DNA of 64,000 nt from contig CAJNDS010000446.1 of the NCBI GenBank assembly GCA_905221605.1, forward strand, positions 1,041,743 through 1,105,742, in the 5' to 3' direction. Numbering within the stretch: position 1 is the first letter of the stretch; the number at the start of each line of letters is the position of its first letter. The position numbers and the translations under genes are program-made. Source of the DNA: Symbiodinium natans (Eukaryota > Sar > Dinophyceae > Suessiales > Symbiodiniaceae). Under the pieces are notes generated by a model. It did not search any database. It was not told the DNA's origin and was given only the letters and a program-made list of their open reading frames with translations. Of this stretch, positions 24,891-37,078 are shown piece by piece.

Positions 24891-25032
24891 GCCTGGGTGC
24901 CTTGCGACTTTTCAGATCTAAGCTTAGTGGGCGAAGAGGCCTTACATGACTGGTGAGTGAGTTTGGGGTTTGAGGGCCAGGGCCTAGGGATGTTGGGATG
25001 AGTCATGCAAAACCTCCGCAACCCCACAAGCG

Positions 25033-25088
25033 TGGACGAGAGCGAGCGAGACAGAGTGAGAGAGCGAGAGAGAGAGAGAGAGAGAGCT
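25033..25088. repeat. (GA)n-rich tract
   Basis: GAGC/GAGA-rich sequence ends in a pure GA run. Confidence 0.88.
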
Positions 25089-25318
25089 GGAGAGACAAGC
25101 CGTTGCTGCAACCGTGCTGTCAACAAGTTATGCCAGCACAGATCTCAATGCAATGTAAGCCCTTGAAAGCCACTCCAGGAGCACTCCAAGCCCATAAAGC
25201 ACTGCAAGAACAGGCCAAGAGAGCCCTCCAAGGCCAAGACCCTTCAAAAGACCAAAGAAGCGCACGCCAAGAACACCCCAAGAGCATTCATAGTCGACCT
25301 CCTCGCCACTGGAGATAC

Positions 25319-25470
25319 GGATGCCCTCCGCGTGCTACGTTTGCACTACAACTCCGGACGTCCATGGACTCCTGGACGTCCTCCGCGTGCTACATGTGTA
25401 CTACGAATGTCGACGTTGGAGCTTCGGACGTCCTCCGTGTACTACGTTTGTACTGGAGTCGACTTGGAGC
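25319..25470 (+). repeat. Minisatellite, unit about 51-57 bp
   Basis: Three diverged units each start GGA(T/C)G(C/T)CCTCCG(C/T)GT and contain a (T/C)ACTAC block, at 25319, 25376 and 25427. Unit lengths are multiples of three, so one frame reads through all three. Confidence 0.7.
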
Positions 25471-26506
25471 CACAGGAGCTCCGGACCGAACGTCCTCAGT
25501 TTCGCTGCTTCGCCCAGAAGTCCAACAGCGACGACAGCTTCGCATTTTGTGAGCCCAGAGGTCCCAAAGCGATGGCGTCCTGTGAATCCTAGCTTTCGGC
25601 CTCAAAAACCGGAACCTCCGACTGGTGAATTTCCAATGCTTGCGCAACAAACGAAGGTCCATGTTCGCAGGAGCCAAAAGTGTGTTCGCCTGCCAATGAA
25701 AATGACGTTTCGGGACGCCTTGAAGAACGCCGGGCCCACGTCTAGGCGAGTGAGAGCACGGATTTACGACCAAAATGCGAGCACGACAAAGACCCATGGT
25801 CCGGGCCGCCGGCGCTGTGAGTACTTTATGATCAAACGCTTGTTACCGCGAGCGTTGGAACCCAGTTCGTGTTAACACATTGGTTGGGGACCTAATCACC
25901 ACGCGAGAAGCAGGTGGGGAAGCCATCGCAGGTAGCATAACGTTGTCTCGTGCTGACGGATTCTGTGTCGCACGCCGTTTGGGGCAGCCCTTTCGGGGAA
26001 AGAAAAAGGAAAGGAAAGGAAAGGAAGGAAGGTATAGAGAGAGGGAGCCGGTGGCAATGAGGGAGTGAGGCAACAGGTCCGATTCTGCATCAAACCTTGA
26101 GAAACTCCCCACAACAAACTTCGCATGCACGACTTCTTTGCAGGACCCGCCAAGAGCATGGACCTCGCTGTGTTTAGCCTGGAGTTCAGGACTGCTGGTT
26201 GTCGAGGTCCTCACGACTTTGGGAGTTTTGAGCTTTCGAAAGCGCCTTTTCGAAGCAATGGCCGGTGTCGCTTTTCAAGGCCTATGCAAACTTCCTCTTC
26301 GGTAACCCGAAGCTTGAAGTGGGTTTCATGGGGAACCCCCTGATAAGAGGCCTTAGCCATGCTGATTTGCCGCGTGTGGAGTTTTGCGGATGCAACTAGA
26401 ATTGTCTGAATTCGACCAGCAGGGTCTTGGAGATGTACATTAGCGCATAGATTAGGTCTCGTTGCACTGACGAATTGGAGTAGCATCTTCACACCTTTCT
26501 CCTCAG

Positions 26507-26735
26507 CAAGCTGTGCGCGTCAGGAAGTTCAAAGAGGACGTGGGCAGGCTGGCACGACATGTGGCCCACAGGGTGTCGCGAAAGCATGCAACACTGTTAT
26601 GTAGGCCTTGTCTTGACTTGAAGGGGTTAGTGTTGAAGTTCAAGTGGTCATTGGTGGGAATGAAATGCAAACTGACGCTCTCCGCACCATGCAGGTTGGG
26701 CGAACTGGCGGAGAAGCTCAGTGGCTCGGTTGAAC
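26507..26735 (+). CDS. Two exons of an unknown protein
   Basis: Exon 26507 to about 26570 follows CCTCAG and reads QAVRVRKFKEDVGRLARHVA, ending near CACAG|GGTG. Exon 26695-26735 follows ATGCAG and reads LGELAEKLSGSVE before |GTAAGG. Both have canonical acceptors, and the second has a strong GT donor. The peptides look amphipathic and helical. I do not recognise the family, and whether the two join directly is inferred. Confidence 0.4.
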
Positions 26736-27234
26736 GTAAGGCATTGGCTGAGCCGATACATACTTCAGTGCCTCCAATGTCCACTCGTCCCTGGCTTCCC
26801 CTTCACTTGCTTTCCCCTCCAAGCGCCAACTCAGGTAGCAATCTGGGCCTTGCAAACAACAGGACTGACTCCTTGGCCGCGGTTGTTGAAGTTTGTCTTC
26901 CTGTGAGGTGTCTACTTGTAACAAACAAAGCAAGGAAAACTTCACCTGTGTCTTCGAAGCATTCGAAGCCCGGTGTTCTGGAAGGACTCTGAGGAGGAGT
27001 ATGACAGTGGGAGTCCGAGCCTCCGTGCGCTAAGTCGGAGGAAGGGGTGGGTTTTGCTTGAGGGTGCTTGGGACTTAGGGCTTCGGTAGGTTGGTTTCAT
27101 GCATTGTGGGTTTCGGGGTTTTCGGCTTCAGGGTGATGCGACCTGTCCCGACCTGGAGCCCAGTCACTTCATAATGTTGATCTGAGGTCTTTATCATCCT
27201 TTCTCATCCTTTCTGTGGGTCCATTGACCATCCT

Positions 27235-27358
27235 CCCTAAACCCTATACCCTAAACCCTAAACCCTAAACCCTAAACCCTAAACCCTCAACCCTAAACCC
27301 TAAACCCTAAACCCTAAACCCTAAATCCTAAACCCTAAACCCTAAACCCTAAACCCTA
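27235..27358 (+). repeat. Interstitial telomere tract, CCCTAAA
   Basis: About 17 copies lie on the left side of a tract pair facing 27452. Confidence 0.96.
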
Positions 27359-27451
27359 CAGCCTTGGAAACGTCGATGCCACCTCTTCCTCTCGGCCTTC
27401 CCGGCCTTTTGCAAGCGGAATTCAGCGCATGGTTTCGAGTTCTTCCGATCA

Positions 27452-27480
27452 TTTAGGGTTTAGGGTTTAGGGTTTAGGGA
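27452..27480 (-). repeat. Interstitial telomere tract, TTTAGGG
   Basis: Four copies lie on the right side of the inverted pair, 93 bp from the tract ending at 27358. Confidence 0.94.
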
Positions 27481-28946
27481 TTAGCCTTCGTCTGCGTTGG
27501 ACTGCGGCATACCGATGCCTCAAGACTCTCTGAATTTCTGCTCTCTACGCCAGCGAAGCCTCCCCAAGTTCTTGGCAGTCCACTGCTGTGCAGGCCTGCG
27601 GCTTTAAAGGCCCTTGCCAAGGCGCATCTTAAAGTCTTAATGTTTCACCCGAGCCCAGGCGCCCTGAGCCACACTTTCGGAGCACAAGCGTTCAAGAAGG
27701 TGCTTGAAGGTTAGCGGTCATGCGCCTGAATCTGGAAAGGAAATCATAAGATCAACGCTAGGCTGACATGGGCTGACTGGGCACATCGGGGGGGCTGGGT
27801 CAGGCAGGGTCTTTTGAGCCCTGCGCACCCTCGCCAGAACCGACTGGGCGGTGCCTGTTGCACCGCTTGCGACGAGGTGCTGATTGCGGATGCTCTGCAG
27901 GGCTGGGTCAGGAGCCATCAGGAGCCCAACAGATGCACAACCGAACGCTCGCAGAAGCCTGTTTTGACGGCTGTGCAGCGCAATGTCCGCTTGTCAAGAG
28001 CACCCCAAAATTCTTAAGTAGCGTGGCAAAGAGGCACCGTGCAAAGCGCGGCTGCCGAGACTGTCTCGACTCGACTCGGCAGTCAGTTCTTCTAAATCTG
28101 GGCAGTGCGGCAGAACTCCTTGAAGGGATGCCTGCCGTACTCTGAACGGAGAGTCATGTCTTTTTCCCAAAAGTCAGCTCCGCAAACTCATGAGTATCAG
28201 TTCATCATCCCGAAGCATGTTTTTGCAGCGACATGGCGCAAGTGAAATCTGCAAGGGTCGAAGGCCAAGAGGATGCCGTCTTTTAGTGCGTGCATTGTGT
28301 TGCGTAGTGTGCCAGTACGTGCCTTGTATCGCGTATCGGGCTTCCGTGTGAGCTGATGCGTTGTCTCTCGCGTCTCGCGTTTCGCATCCTGTGTTAGGTC
28401 TGGTATGTCGTCTTGTGTCTTATGATGTCTTATGATTCATGGTATGTCTAGATAAAGTATTTTTGTTTGCAGGCATCGTCATGGCATGTGTCCGCACCCG
28501 GGCTCGTGGCCCCTCTCGGATGCGCCAAGAAACCGTTGTGGTGATGTCTCCCTTGTTGTGGGTCTTAATGCGGCAACCCCTGAGAGCCCTAACTATAGAT
28601 TTGAAGCCGATGCCTTCGTCCCGTGCAGAGATTGAAAAGCTCATGGAACAACCAAGTCTGGGAAGTTCCTGCGATGCGCCATGTTGGGAAATATCCCAGT
28701 AAGCATCAGTCTCACGGCAGAAGTGTAGGATCATGCTCTCCAGCATCCTCTTGCATGATGGGACGAGCCTACTCTCGAGTTGGTGGCAGAGGGGACTTGT
28801 GAACCGTTGGCCGGCATGCGCACGACCCGTCAGACTAGAGAAATTTCAGCTGCCTTTGGGGGTTGAGGCCAAGCTCTTCTCCTGACAACTCGCGTTCTAG
28901 CATGAAACCGCTCGATCTCTGGACAGGTAGGCGAGAGGGCAACTGC

Positions 28947-28950
<4 letters not shown>

Positions 28951-29014
<64 letters not shown>

Positions 29015-29070
29015 GAGAGGGAGCGCGAGAGCGAGAGCGAAGCGAGAGCGAGAGCGAGAGTGGGAGAGAG
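28951..29070. repeat. (GA)n tract grading into GAGC/GAGAGC
   Basis: A pure GA run to about 29000 is followed by interrupted GA/GC purine-rich repeats. Confidence 0.92.
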
Positions 29071-29325
29071 GCGCACACCAACAGCTAGTCAGCCGCGGGG
29101 ATTAGTGTGTGGTTGTGCCTGTAGCCTGGGTGTTTCTGAGCATCAAGTCTTAACATCTTTTTGTCCCCTGTGCATGGGATCACGTTGAGCAGCTGGCTCC
29201 GAGCTTTTCCCGCAAAAAAGCAGTTGCACTACCCTTTGCTTCGAAGCGGTCCACCTGCAACAGCATCCTTCCACAGCAAGACATCATGGATTGTGGGGTT
29301 AAAGGCTGGGGGTTTCTGACTTTAC

Positions 29326-29384
29326 GGGGTACCTTATTGGGGTCCTTATTATACGGGAGTCCTACTATTTGGGGGTCTATTTTA
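29326..29384 (+). repeat. Dispersed repeat, family 2 copy a
   Basis: GGGTACCTTATTGGGGTCC through GGGAGTCC to TTGGGGGTCTAT matches the reverse complement of 36807-36865 over about 59 bp with a few differences. It is probably a non-autonomous element. GTAAAC/TTTAC near the two sides hints at inverted ends. Confidence 0.6.
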
Positions 29385-29499
29385 GGGGTCACCTATTTTC
29401 GTAAACCCCCGGCTCAGCCGCGAACAGACGAGGCCCTTCAAATCGGTCATTTTGCACAAGCCTTGTCCTGTTTGTGCATTTCCAAAACCCAGAGCCGCA

Positions 29500-29530
29500 G
29501 GGTTAGGGTTTAGGGTCAGGTTTTAGGGTT
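29500..29530 (-). repeat. Degenerate telomere tract
   Basis: GGTTAGGG and TTTAGGG units are shortened and partly broken. Confidence 0.7.
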
Positions 29531-29729
29531 AAGAAGAGTCCCGCGCAACACCAGCACATGGGCAGAACGCGCAGCAAGATAAGAGGCAAAGGGAAGCAGT
29601 CAGCCTTGCGGGTGGTGGTGAAGACAGACCGTTCAGCCCTGAGAGTGCCAGCAAGGTAACCTAAGGTAACTTTTGCAGAGCACATGGCCCTTCTGCACTT
29701 CCTCCGAGGCACTTACTAGGCCCCTTGAA

Positions 29730-29779
29730 CCCAACCCTAAACCCTAAAGCCTAAACCCTGAACCCGAAACCCTAAACCC
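29730..29779 (+). repeat. Degenerate telomere tract, CCCTAAA
   Basis: It contains AAAGCCT and CCCGAAA variants. Confidence 0.8.
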
Positions 29780-31505
29780 AGCACCCATAGAGCATGGGTC
29801 GAGTCTTGGATGCAGAAGCTCGGACCTTCAGTCCTTGCGCCCAGCACTCTTGGGTCTGCGCTTGTTTGTTGCTCCGAGACTGGCATCAGTGGCTTTGCGC
29901 TTCTTTCTTGGTTAGCGTTAGAGATCCTTTTTGCATTTTTCTGGGTTGCTGCTGCTATGCTCTCAGCTGCATAACAAAGCCCCTTGTAAAACAGATAGAT
30001 GTAAAAAAAGGGCAGGTAGATCGTGCAATGAGGGTATATATTAATACTGGTTCCAGAGATCCTGATCCTGAGCCCCACAGGCAGTACATTGAGAAAATGA
30101 ACCCTTCCTTAAAACCTCTAAACCACATCGAAAGTTTCGCCTGCTGAACTGAAGCAGAAGATCGTAACTGTAGTCTGTAGAAGGTGAGGCAGAGCTTGAG
30201 GCTCGGAGCTTGGGAGCTCAGGTTTAGGGGGCTACAAAGACGAAAGGAAACACTACTTATGATTAGGCTGCAGAATGAGGGCCGGCCCTTCTCATCTTTT
30301 CAAGGTATGAGTTTAGGAGTCCTGTGGGCAACCATGCGTGGAGCCAGTTATGTCAGCTGGAAAACTCATCACCCGGAGCTGTGGAGTCCGTCGCCCAATG
30401 CCTTTAAGCCTAAGGGCCGAACACCCCAAAACCATGACTCCAATCCTGAAAGGCTGCAGACAATCTACGTGCGAGCCGACTAAACCGACCCAAACAACTT
30501 AAGAATTTCAAACATGTGCGCGGACAAAGGTTACGAATCCGAAACAAGAAGGTCCTTCAAGTCTCCTAGTTTCCGATTTTGCTGCCCCACAGAAGGCACC
30601 AAAAAACACAGGTTTTAAAATGATGAGACCAGGTCCTTGCCACTAGGCCAGACATGTAGAAGTGTACCAAACATGATCGGTTGTGAGTGTTGGTTGGTGG
30701 TGTGCTCAGGGTTGCCCCGTCCCCAAGAATCGACATTCGATTACAAAACCAAGCTTGGATTGTTGACTCCGTGGCTTTTCTGCTGCAACAGCACGGCGGG
30801 CAAGCTCGTGGGTATCTTTCATTCCAGAACTCTGTTTTCAGGTTATCCTCAAGCAGCGGTGGCCATCCAATCTAAGGAGATTCTGTGTGAAGCCAAGAGG
30901 CCCCCTCCGAGTCCACAGCTGGTTGTAGCCCCCGCGCAGTATAGATGTCTTGCCAGTTTATGGGCTACCCTTGTCTGTACTTATGTTCAGGGAGAGGGAG
31001 TCTTAAATCTGGCGCATCCATCGAAGGATGGGCGCCAGTCCATGCACACGCACAGTCATCCACAATTGTAGCCATGCAGTAAGTCAGGGAGCTTCGCGTG
31101 CCCCGAGATTGCCTGCATTCACGCATATCTCACGCGCGATTAGCCTTGTTGTGCTCTCAAGGCCGTACCGTTTTATACGTGAATGTGATAGGATCCCTGC
31201 CGACGCGTGAACAAAATGCAATGCGATCTCCTGTCGTTGTGTTCAGACCCTGCCCCATAGGTAATAACCCCAGTCCACAGTCCGTAGCCGCATGCAGCTG
31301 TGTCCATGTCCTTTGTACTTTTGGGTGCTGTTTGTCATGACATGGTTATAATGTGCTCAGATTAAGCTTACTCCTTAGGTGGTTGGTGCCTGTTGAGTTG
31401 CAAACAATACTTGTGGGCGCATGTGCTGAACCTGTACTCCTGCATTCTTGACCCTAAATCACCCACACCCAGCTGGCTTTCAAAAGTCTGACAGTGGCAC
31501 GAGGT

Positions 31506-31540
31506 CCCTAAACCCTAAACCCTAAACCCTAAACCCTAAT
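31506..31540 (+). repeat. Interstitial telomere tract, CCCTAAA
   Basis: Five clean copies. Confidence 0.94.
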
Positions 31541-32877
31541 CGATTCGTGGGCTCCTTCTTCTTTGGTTTGGCAGTAGTCAGCTTTGGCAGGCTTAGGCTC
31601 CTCAGGGGAAGAGCTCGCCACAGGTGTCTGGAATGGAACCGCAGGCAACGGCATGGGTGCACAAGAGCAGTAGTTGAAGTTCATTCGCCTGGCATGTTTA
31701 GGATCCCGAACGCCCGAAATCGAGGGTGTACAGCCCACGGGGTTCGAGGGTTAAGTAGGTATTGGGTGTATAGTCTTCATGGGCCCACCACATCTTCGTG
31801 TGGTTGCTGGCCGCTAAGTGTGTGCCCTTCGTGGAACATGGCTGTGCTGCTTCCTTCGTGTTGTTTTTCAAATCATTTTGTGAGAGTGTAATGCGTGTTC
31901 CCAGCCCATGTTGGGATGCACCAAAGAACGTTTTGTGATAGAAACGATGCACCAAAGGCGGCAGGGTAGCGTTGATTTTCGTGTTCCGCAAGTCAAATAG
32001 GCATATGCAGGCACTGCATCAGGCACTGCAGTATGAGTTTATTAGTGCTTTCGTTTGTGTCAGCTTCATTCTTGAAGTGTGGGGTTGTCCTGGGCAAGGC
32101 CCAGTCCGGAGTTCGCCACACGAGGTGGCGTAAGCATGATGACTGGATTGGTTAACAAACAAGGCGAGGTTGTGTTCTTCGAACTCTCACGCGATGATGT
32201 CGAGAACGTTGGGAGTCGAATGTGTACAACCAGAATGTGCTGAAGCTACCATAACTAAGGTTTCAAATCGACTCAACCAACCGAAGTCTTGGAACCTGAA
32301 CATGCCTCAACATGCCCCAACACTATGTGGATAAGTCATGTGGCGTACATCCGGTCTAAGGTAACCTCGGAGCTCAGTTGGGAGGCCCTAGTGAAGAGTG
32401 CTGCTGCAACCTCCCGAGAATCATTGAATCCCTCTCGGACCTGAGAAGCATTGCAGTCCTTCTCATCCGAACGTCGCGCCAGTGGCTCATGAAATCCGAC
32501 GGAGTTGGCTCCAAGTCGGTCTTCGCGAGGTGTGCCTGGACTTGCCTTGGCTGCCTTGCAGGGTACTTGATGGATTCTTTTTTGCTCCTGTTCAATTCTG
32601 AGGTTTAAGTCTGCGTTTTGATTCCTTGTTGGTTCTGTGATTATGAACAATCTACCGCGGCCGGTGATGAGAAAGCAGTAGGGAATGCACGGCGTAGCCG
32701 GCGCAGTTGCAGGTTCGTTTCGAGCAGGCCGGTGTAGCTTAGGGCTGGTGACCGGCTTAAAGTAGATTCCCAAAAGTTGGAACATCCTAATCCTCAGTCC
32801 CCAAAAGGTATACCACAGGAATCCCAGCTCTTTATCATCCTTAAACCCTGTTCCAACTGTCCGGAGTTTACTGTATG

Positions 32878-32917
32878 GAGGGTTTAGGGTTTAGGGTTGA
32901 AGGTTTAGGCCTTAGGG
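32878..32917 (-). repeat. Interstitial telomere tract, TTTAGGG
   Basis: A few TTTAGGG copies decay into AAGGTTTAGGCC. Confidence 0.85.
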
Positions 32918-33199
32918 GTAGGTAGGTCCAGGGCTTCGACCCGCCGGTGCGGTCAGGATCAGTGGCAGCAAGCCCCGAGCTTCCCCCAACATGGACCCTG
33001 AGCTGGAGGTAGTTACTTCTTGAGCTCAGGTGCCGCGATCATTCCTGTTTACATCGACAGGAACAAGAAGGACAAACTAAAACCGGGAATTTGAGCCCTC
33101 TTGGGCACGGTCCCGACCACTTCATGCACCCCAGCCTTCTCTCCTCACTCCTTCCTCTTCAGATGTCGGCATCGAGAAGCCAATCATGCTCGAGCCTCA

Positions 33200-33352
33200 A
33201 CCCTAAACCCGAAACCCGAGACCCTAAACCCGGCTAGACGGGTGGCAAAAAACACCCGAAACCCTAACCCCTACACCCGAAACCCTAAACCCTAAACCCT
33301 AAACCCTAAACCCTAAACCCTAAACCCTACACCCGAAACCCTAAACCCTAAA
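33200..33352 (+). repeat. Interstitial telomere tract, CCCTAAA with CCCGAAA variants
   Basis: Two blocks are separated by non-repeat DNA. CCCGAAA and CCTACAC variants recur within them. Confidence 0.92.
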
Positions 33353-33359
33353 CTCCAAG

Positions 33360-35355
33360 CCAGGAGATCCAAATCTTCAACGTTTGGTGCCCAGAGAAGA
33401 AGAAGCGCCACTGGGCCTTCTTAGAAGGCGACATCCTACGAGGCGCCGCGGAGTTGAGGATTTTTGGTGCAGGGGTTTAAAATTAAGGCTTTAAGGCTTT
33501 CTGCTGCCTAGGTTCTGGAAGAGAGGGTGTGCTACTCTGCTTTGTGCTCAGGGAGTTTACGGTTTTTCCACAATGTTTCTTTTGGTCATCGGTCAGGGCG
33601 GTGCACTCTGGTAAGACAACGAGTTCTGACTGACTTTGAAGGAAACGTCTGCTCTCTCAGCCCCATTTGATGGGTTCCGAGCCATGTGATTGAATTATGA
33701 TGTGCCTCGCAATACAGGCGGTGGCCTCAAAAATCGTAAGACTTTTAACTCGAGATGCCGCATTCAGTCGTGATGCAAAAGTCAAAGAACGCCGCAGTGA
33801 TGGCTTAACACACAAGCAGCTCAATGCGATACTACGAGTAAAGACACTTCGCCTCGATAGTTTGGCGATGTCAAAGTTTTACTGGGATGCCCGAACTATG
33901 TATCGACCTCTGGTCTGGATAAAGCCATGTGACAGGTGTTTTAACCTTCCAGGTTCCAGGGGTGCAGCTCAGGCGTTGGTCGGGGGGGTTCTGCATCTCG
34001 TCATCTTCAGTAACGGTGTGCAGCAGGCATCAACGTTTCCCACATTCCGTGGCTAGCCATGGCAGCACAGTAGCGGCACAAGCGGCACAACCACTATGCT
34101 GATCGCTTGACTTCTGGGCCTGATGCTTGCAAGCTCGCAAATGCACCACTCACTCGACGGGCCCCTTCAGGCCCCTTCACAGGCCTTCAGGCCCCTTCAG
34201 AGGCCTTCAGGGGTGTCATTTCTGGGGATGTTTTGCCAGCACACTTGAACCCCAGCCCAGACCCGCTCGCGCAGGCGCAGATCGCATGGTCCCTGATTTC
34301 ACAGAGGGCAAAAGCTTTGAAGGGAGAGTCAGGAGTTTCAGCTGGGAGGAAATTGTGCATTGAATTCAAAGAGGGCCATGGAGGAGGTGTTTGATGGTCG
34401 AACTGAGACCCCATTTCCCATCATCTGATACAGGCAGGTTGCTGCCCGTCGACAGCAGGTCTTATGGGCTTGAAGATTTCAAGGCATTGTGGTGGTGCAC
34501 CTCATGATTGTTGATCGACTGCGTGGCTTGCACAGTTTTGTCTGCAAAGTACAGATGCAGTTGAAGCAAGCTTTACTTTCCGAATCCTACGATCCGAGAG
34601 TACTAGACACCGCCATAATTTGTCGTCTCGGTCGGTCCGCCGTTTTTCAGCCCTGACGTGTGTTTGGGCGATAAGCATGTTGCGCCGCTGTTGCGTTACA
34701 TCCCCAGCCCTAAAGCATGCGAAATTCGAAAAGTCGCTTCTGCTGAGGTCACATCTACGACACGTGCCGCCGCATTTTCAATAGCCAGGTGCCGTGGGGC
34801 CTCTTTGTCGATGAAATGTCATTGTCGTAAGGCTTTGGGGAGGGCTGCTAGGGAATGCTGCAACCTTGAGGTCACGTTGTTTGAACATAACCACGACCCA
34901 CACCCACACCTCTGTGAAAGTGGCTTTATCATGCTGCACTATGCTGCACCTGCGGTGGCGAAAGGCGCAGCCATCAAGTACCCAGCGTGCACGTGTAGGC
35001 TTTGTCCAAGCATCTCAGAGGGCTCGCAGCCCTCCCCCAAGGATTTCAAACGAACATCTGTGTACCGACGGATTTCAATTATGGTTTTTCAGGATGGCCG
35101 ATGCCCACCGTAGTGTCTCACGTAGTGCTCAAACTCAGAGCTACGTACACCTTCAGTCTCGCCCGAGCAACACACAGAAAGCAAGCTTCAGCAAACTGTG
35201 GAGGAAGATAGGTGAAAGATTGTAGCTGTGGATGGTTTAGACGCGTCTGGCTTCCTGAAGTAGCCGGCGTTGTGTGCTCATTCTTGTTGCCGAAACGTGG
35301 TGTTCGTGGTGCCTCCAGCACGGTGGTCCTTTCAGACGTAGGCATCTCGGGCTTA
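33360..35355. other. No gene recognised
   Basis: The frames at 33697-34056 (+, 119 aa) and 34658-35113 (+, 151 aa) have plausible composition but no recognisable domain. GGCCCCTTCAG tandem copies occur at 34160-34211. Confidence 0.3.
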
Positions 35356-35453
35356 GGCTTTAGGGTTTAGGGTTTAGGGTTTAGGGTTTAGGGTTTCGGG
35401 TTTAGGGTTTAGGGTTTAGGGTTTAGGGTTGAGTGTTTAGGGTTTAGGGTTTA
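35356..35453 (-). repeat. Interstitial telomere tract, TTTAGGG
   Basis: About 13 copies lie on the left side of a divergent pair with 35515. Confidence 0.95.
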
Positions 35454-35514
35454 GGGGAGCCAGGGCCTTCGGGTTCCAAGATCTCTGCATCATTCGACCA
35501 TGCGAGTGTGCTCC

Positions 35515-35602
35515 TAACCCTAAGCCCTAAGCCCTGAACCCTAAACCCTAAACCCTAAACCCTAAACCCTAAACCCTAAACCCTAAACCCTAAACCCTAA
35601 AC
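35515..35602 (+). repeat. Interstitial telomere tract, CCCTAAA
   Basis: About 12 copies start with CCCTAAG variants. A small TTTAGGG tract follows at 35700-35734. Confidence 0.95.
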
Positions 35603-35964
35603 CTCTGGGCTGCCAGGTCGGGCGTCTGTTTGGCAAGCCATGGCCGAGCCCGCTTGCCTTGCAGGGGACAATCGGCTTCAGGGCCTGGGTGCGTACATTC
35701 GGGGTTTGGGTTTTGGGGTTTAGGGTTTAGGGTTGTTGCGTTTCGGGTTGAGGATGTGCGCAGGGTTGTTTTGCTTGGACCTCGACGTAGATGGCAACGA
35801 CATCGGGGGTACAGTTTTGCCTCTGAGTGCCTCGAATCGTCCCTGCGGAGCGGGGTGGTGTGCGCAGTGCGGGTGGCAAGAAAGCAAGACACTCCGCAGA
35901 GTGCCACATGCATTTTTGTTGCGAAGAGCCGACAGCCATGCTAACGAACATGCACTGTTCGTGT

Positions 35965-36215
35965 GACCCAACTTTAACAACGCGTCGCGTGTAGCGAAAA
36001 GCCCCTGTGCGCAGTGTTTTCGCGAGACAGAGGCCTTGAAGAATGATATGTTCATAAAGAAACAACTCTGCAAAGAGCACGTGACGTGTGTAGAGAATGC
36101 CACTGTCCACCGTGTTTTCGCTAAACACTGTGTTCGTAAAGCCAGCGCTTTGGAAATCGTACTTCGCACTTGTCGAAAATACCACTGCGCGCATTGTGGT
36201 TTTGACCATAGAACA
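35965..36215. repeat. Diverged tandem repeat, unit about 85-90 bp
   Basis: Three units share GTGTAG(A/C)GAA, then GTGCGCAGTGTTTTCGC-like and GTTC(A/G)TAAAG blocks. Long frames on the minus strand (about 198 and 160 aa) come from this repetition. Confidence 0.6.
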
Positions 36216-36476
36216 ACAACGTCCGGCAGATGCGTGCTTTCGCGTTTACGCCCGTGAAACCCAGAAAAGCCATGTGCAAAATCCGCGAGGTCGATGTTTA
36301 GGGCGCGGTGATACATGATGGCCTCAATGTCATTTCCTGCAGTGCATATGGCAGGGACACCCCCCGCCCCAAGCGAAATGCCGGAGTCGCTAGGCCCTAG
36401 GCCTCAAAAACCCCTAAGATACCTGAGCCATGCGAGCCTTGAGTGAGCCTTGGGACTGCCCAAGAACTCCTGAAAT

Positions 36477-36627
36477 CCTAAACCCTAAACCCTAAACCCC
36501 AAGCCCGAAACCCCAAACCCTAAACCCCTAAACCCTAAACCCTAAACCCCAAACCCTAAACCCTAAACCCTAAACCCTAAACCCTAAACCCTAAACCCTA
36601 AACCCTAGACCCTAAACCCTAAAACCG
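36477..36627 (+). repeat. Interstitial telomere tract, CCCTAAA
   Basis: About 20 copies, some CCCCAAA, form the left arm of an inverted pair. Confidence 0.95.
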
Positions 36628-36719
36628 CCAGGTCTGGTTGCTTTCTGTCCGAGCTTCCCGAGGTAGCCGGTACGGAGCTGAAGGCCCGGATGGGCCGAAG
36701 GCCTTCAGGTTGAAGCCAT

Positions 36720-36806
36720 CGGTTTAGGGTTTAGGGTTTAGGGTTTAGGGTTTGGGGTTTAGGTTTTAGGATTTAGGGTTTGGGGTTTGGGGTTTAGGGT
36801 TTAGGG
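36720..36806 (-). repeat. Interstitial telomere tract, TTTAGGG
   Basis: The right arm lies 93 bp from 36627. TTTGGGG variants are frequent. Confidence 0.95.
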
Positions 36807-36865
36807 TAATATAGACCCCCCAAATACTCGGACTCCCTTATAACGAGGACCCCAAGAAGGTACCC
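36807..36865 (-). repeat. Dispersed repeat, family 2 copy b
   Basis: This is the reverse-orientation relative of 29326-29384 and directly abuts the telomere tract. Confidence 0.6.
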
Positions 36866-37078
36866 ATATTTTCCATCTGTTGTTCTGTTGCTTTACTGCA
36901 GCTTTCTGGAAGTTTTATGGATTTCAGATTCGGGGTGCACGTAGCACTCCTGGTGAGTTTAGGGTTCAGGAGTTACCAGACTTCTCAAGCTGGGTTCGCC
37001 TTGTCCGGAGCCCGCTGAATGCCGAAAGCCAGACCTTTGATCTCTTAGCAGCTAGCACTTACATGCTCAAGGGGCCTC

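Larger units (their letters stand above)
24891..26506. other. No gene recognised
   Basis: This holds the (GA)n tract at 25033-25088 and the minisatellite at 25319-25470. Downstream, a frame with QKPEPPTGEF, VHVRRSQKCV and LPMKMTFRDALKNA (about 25600-25750) may be coding but is unassigned. Confidence 0.3.
26736..29325. other. Mostly no gene recognised
   Basis: A possible exon at 27361-27451 (LPLGLPGLLQAEFSAWFRVL) sits between two telomere tracts. Elsewhere the frames are short and conflicting. Confidence 0.3.
29531..33199. other. No gene recognised between telomere tracts
   Basis: Besides small tracts, frames such as 30637-31071 (+, 144 aa) and 32336-32785 (-, 149 aa) are long enough to notice, but they have no family signature. 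Confidence 0.3.
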
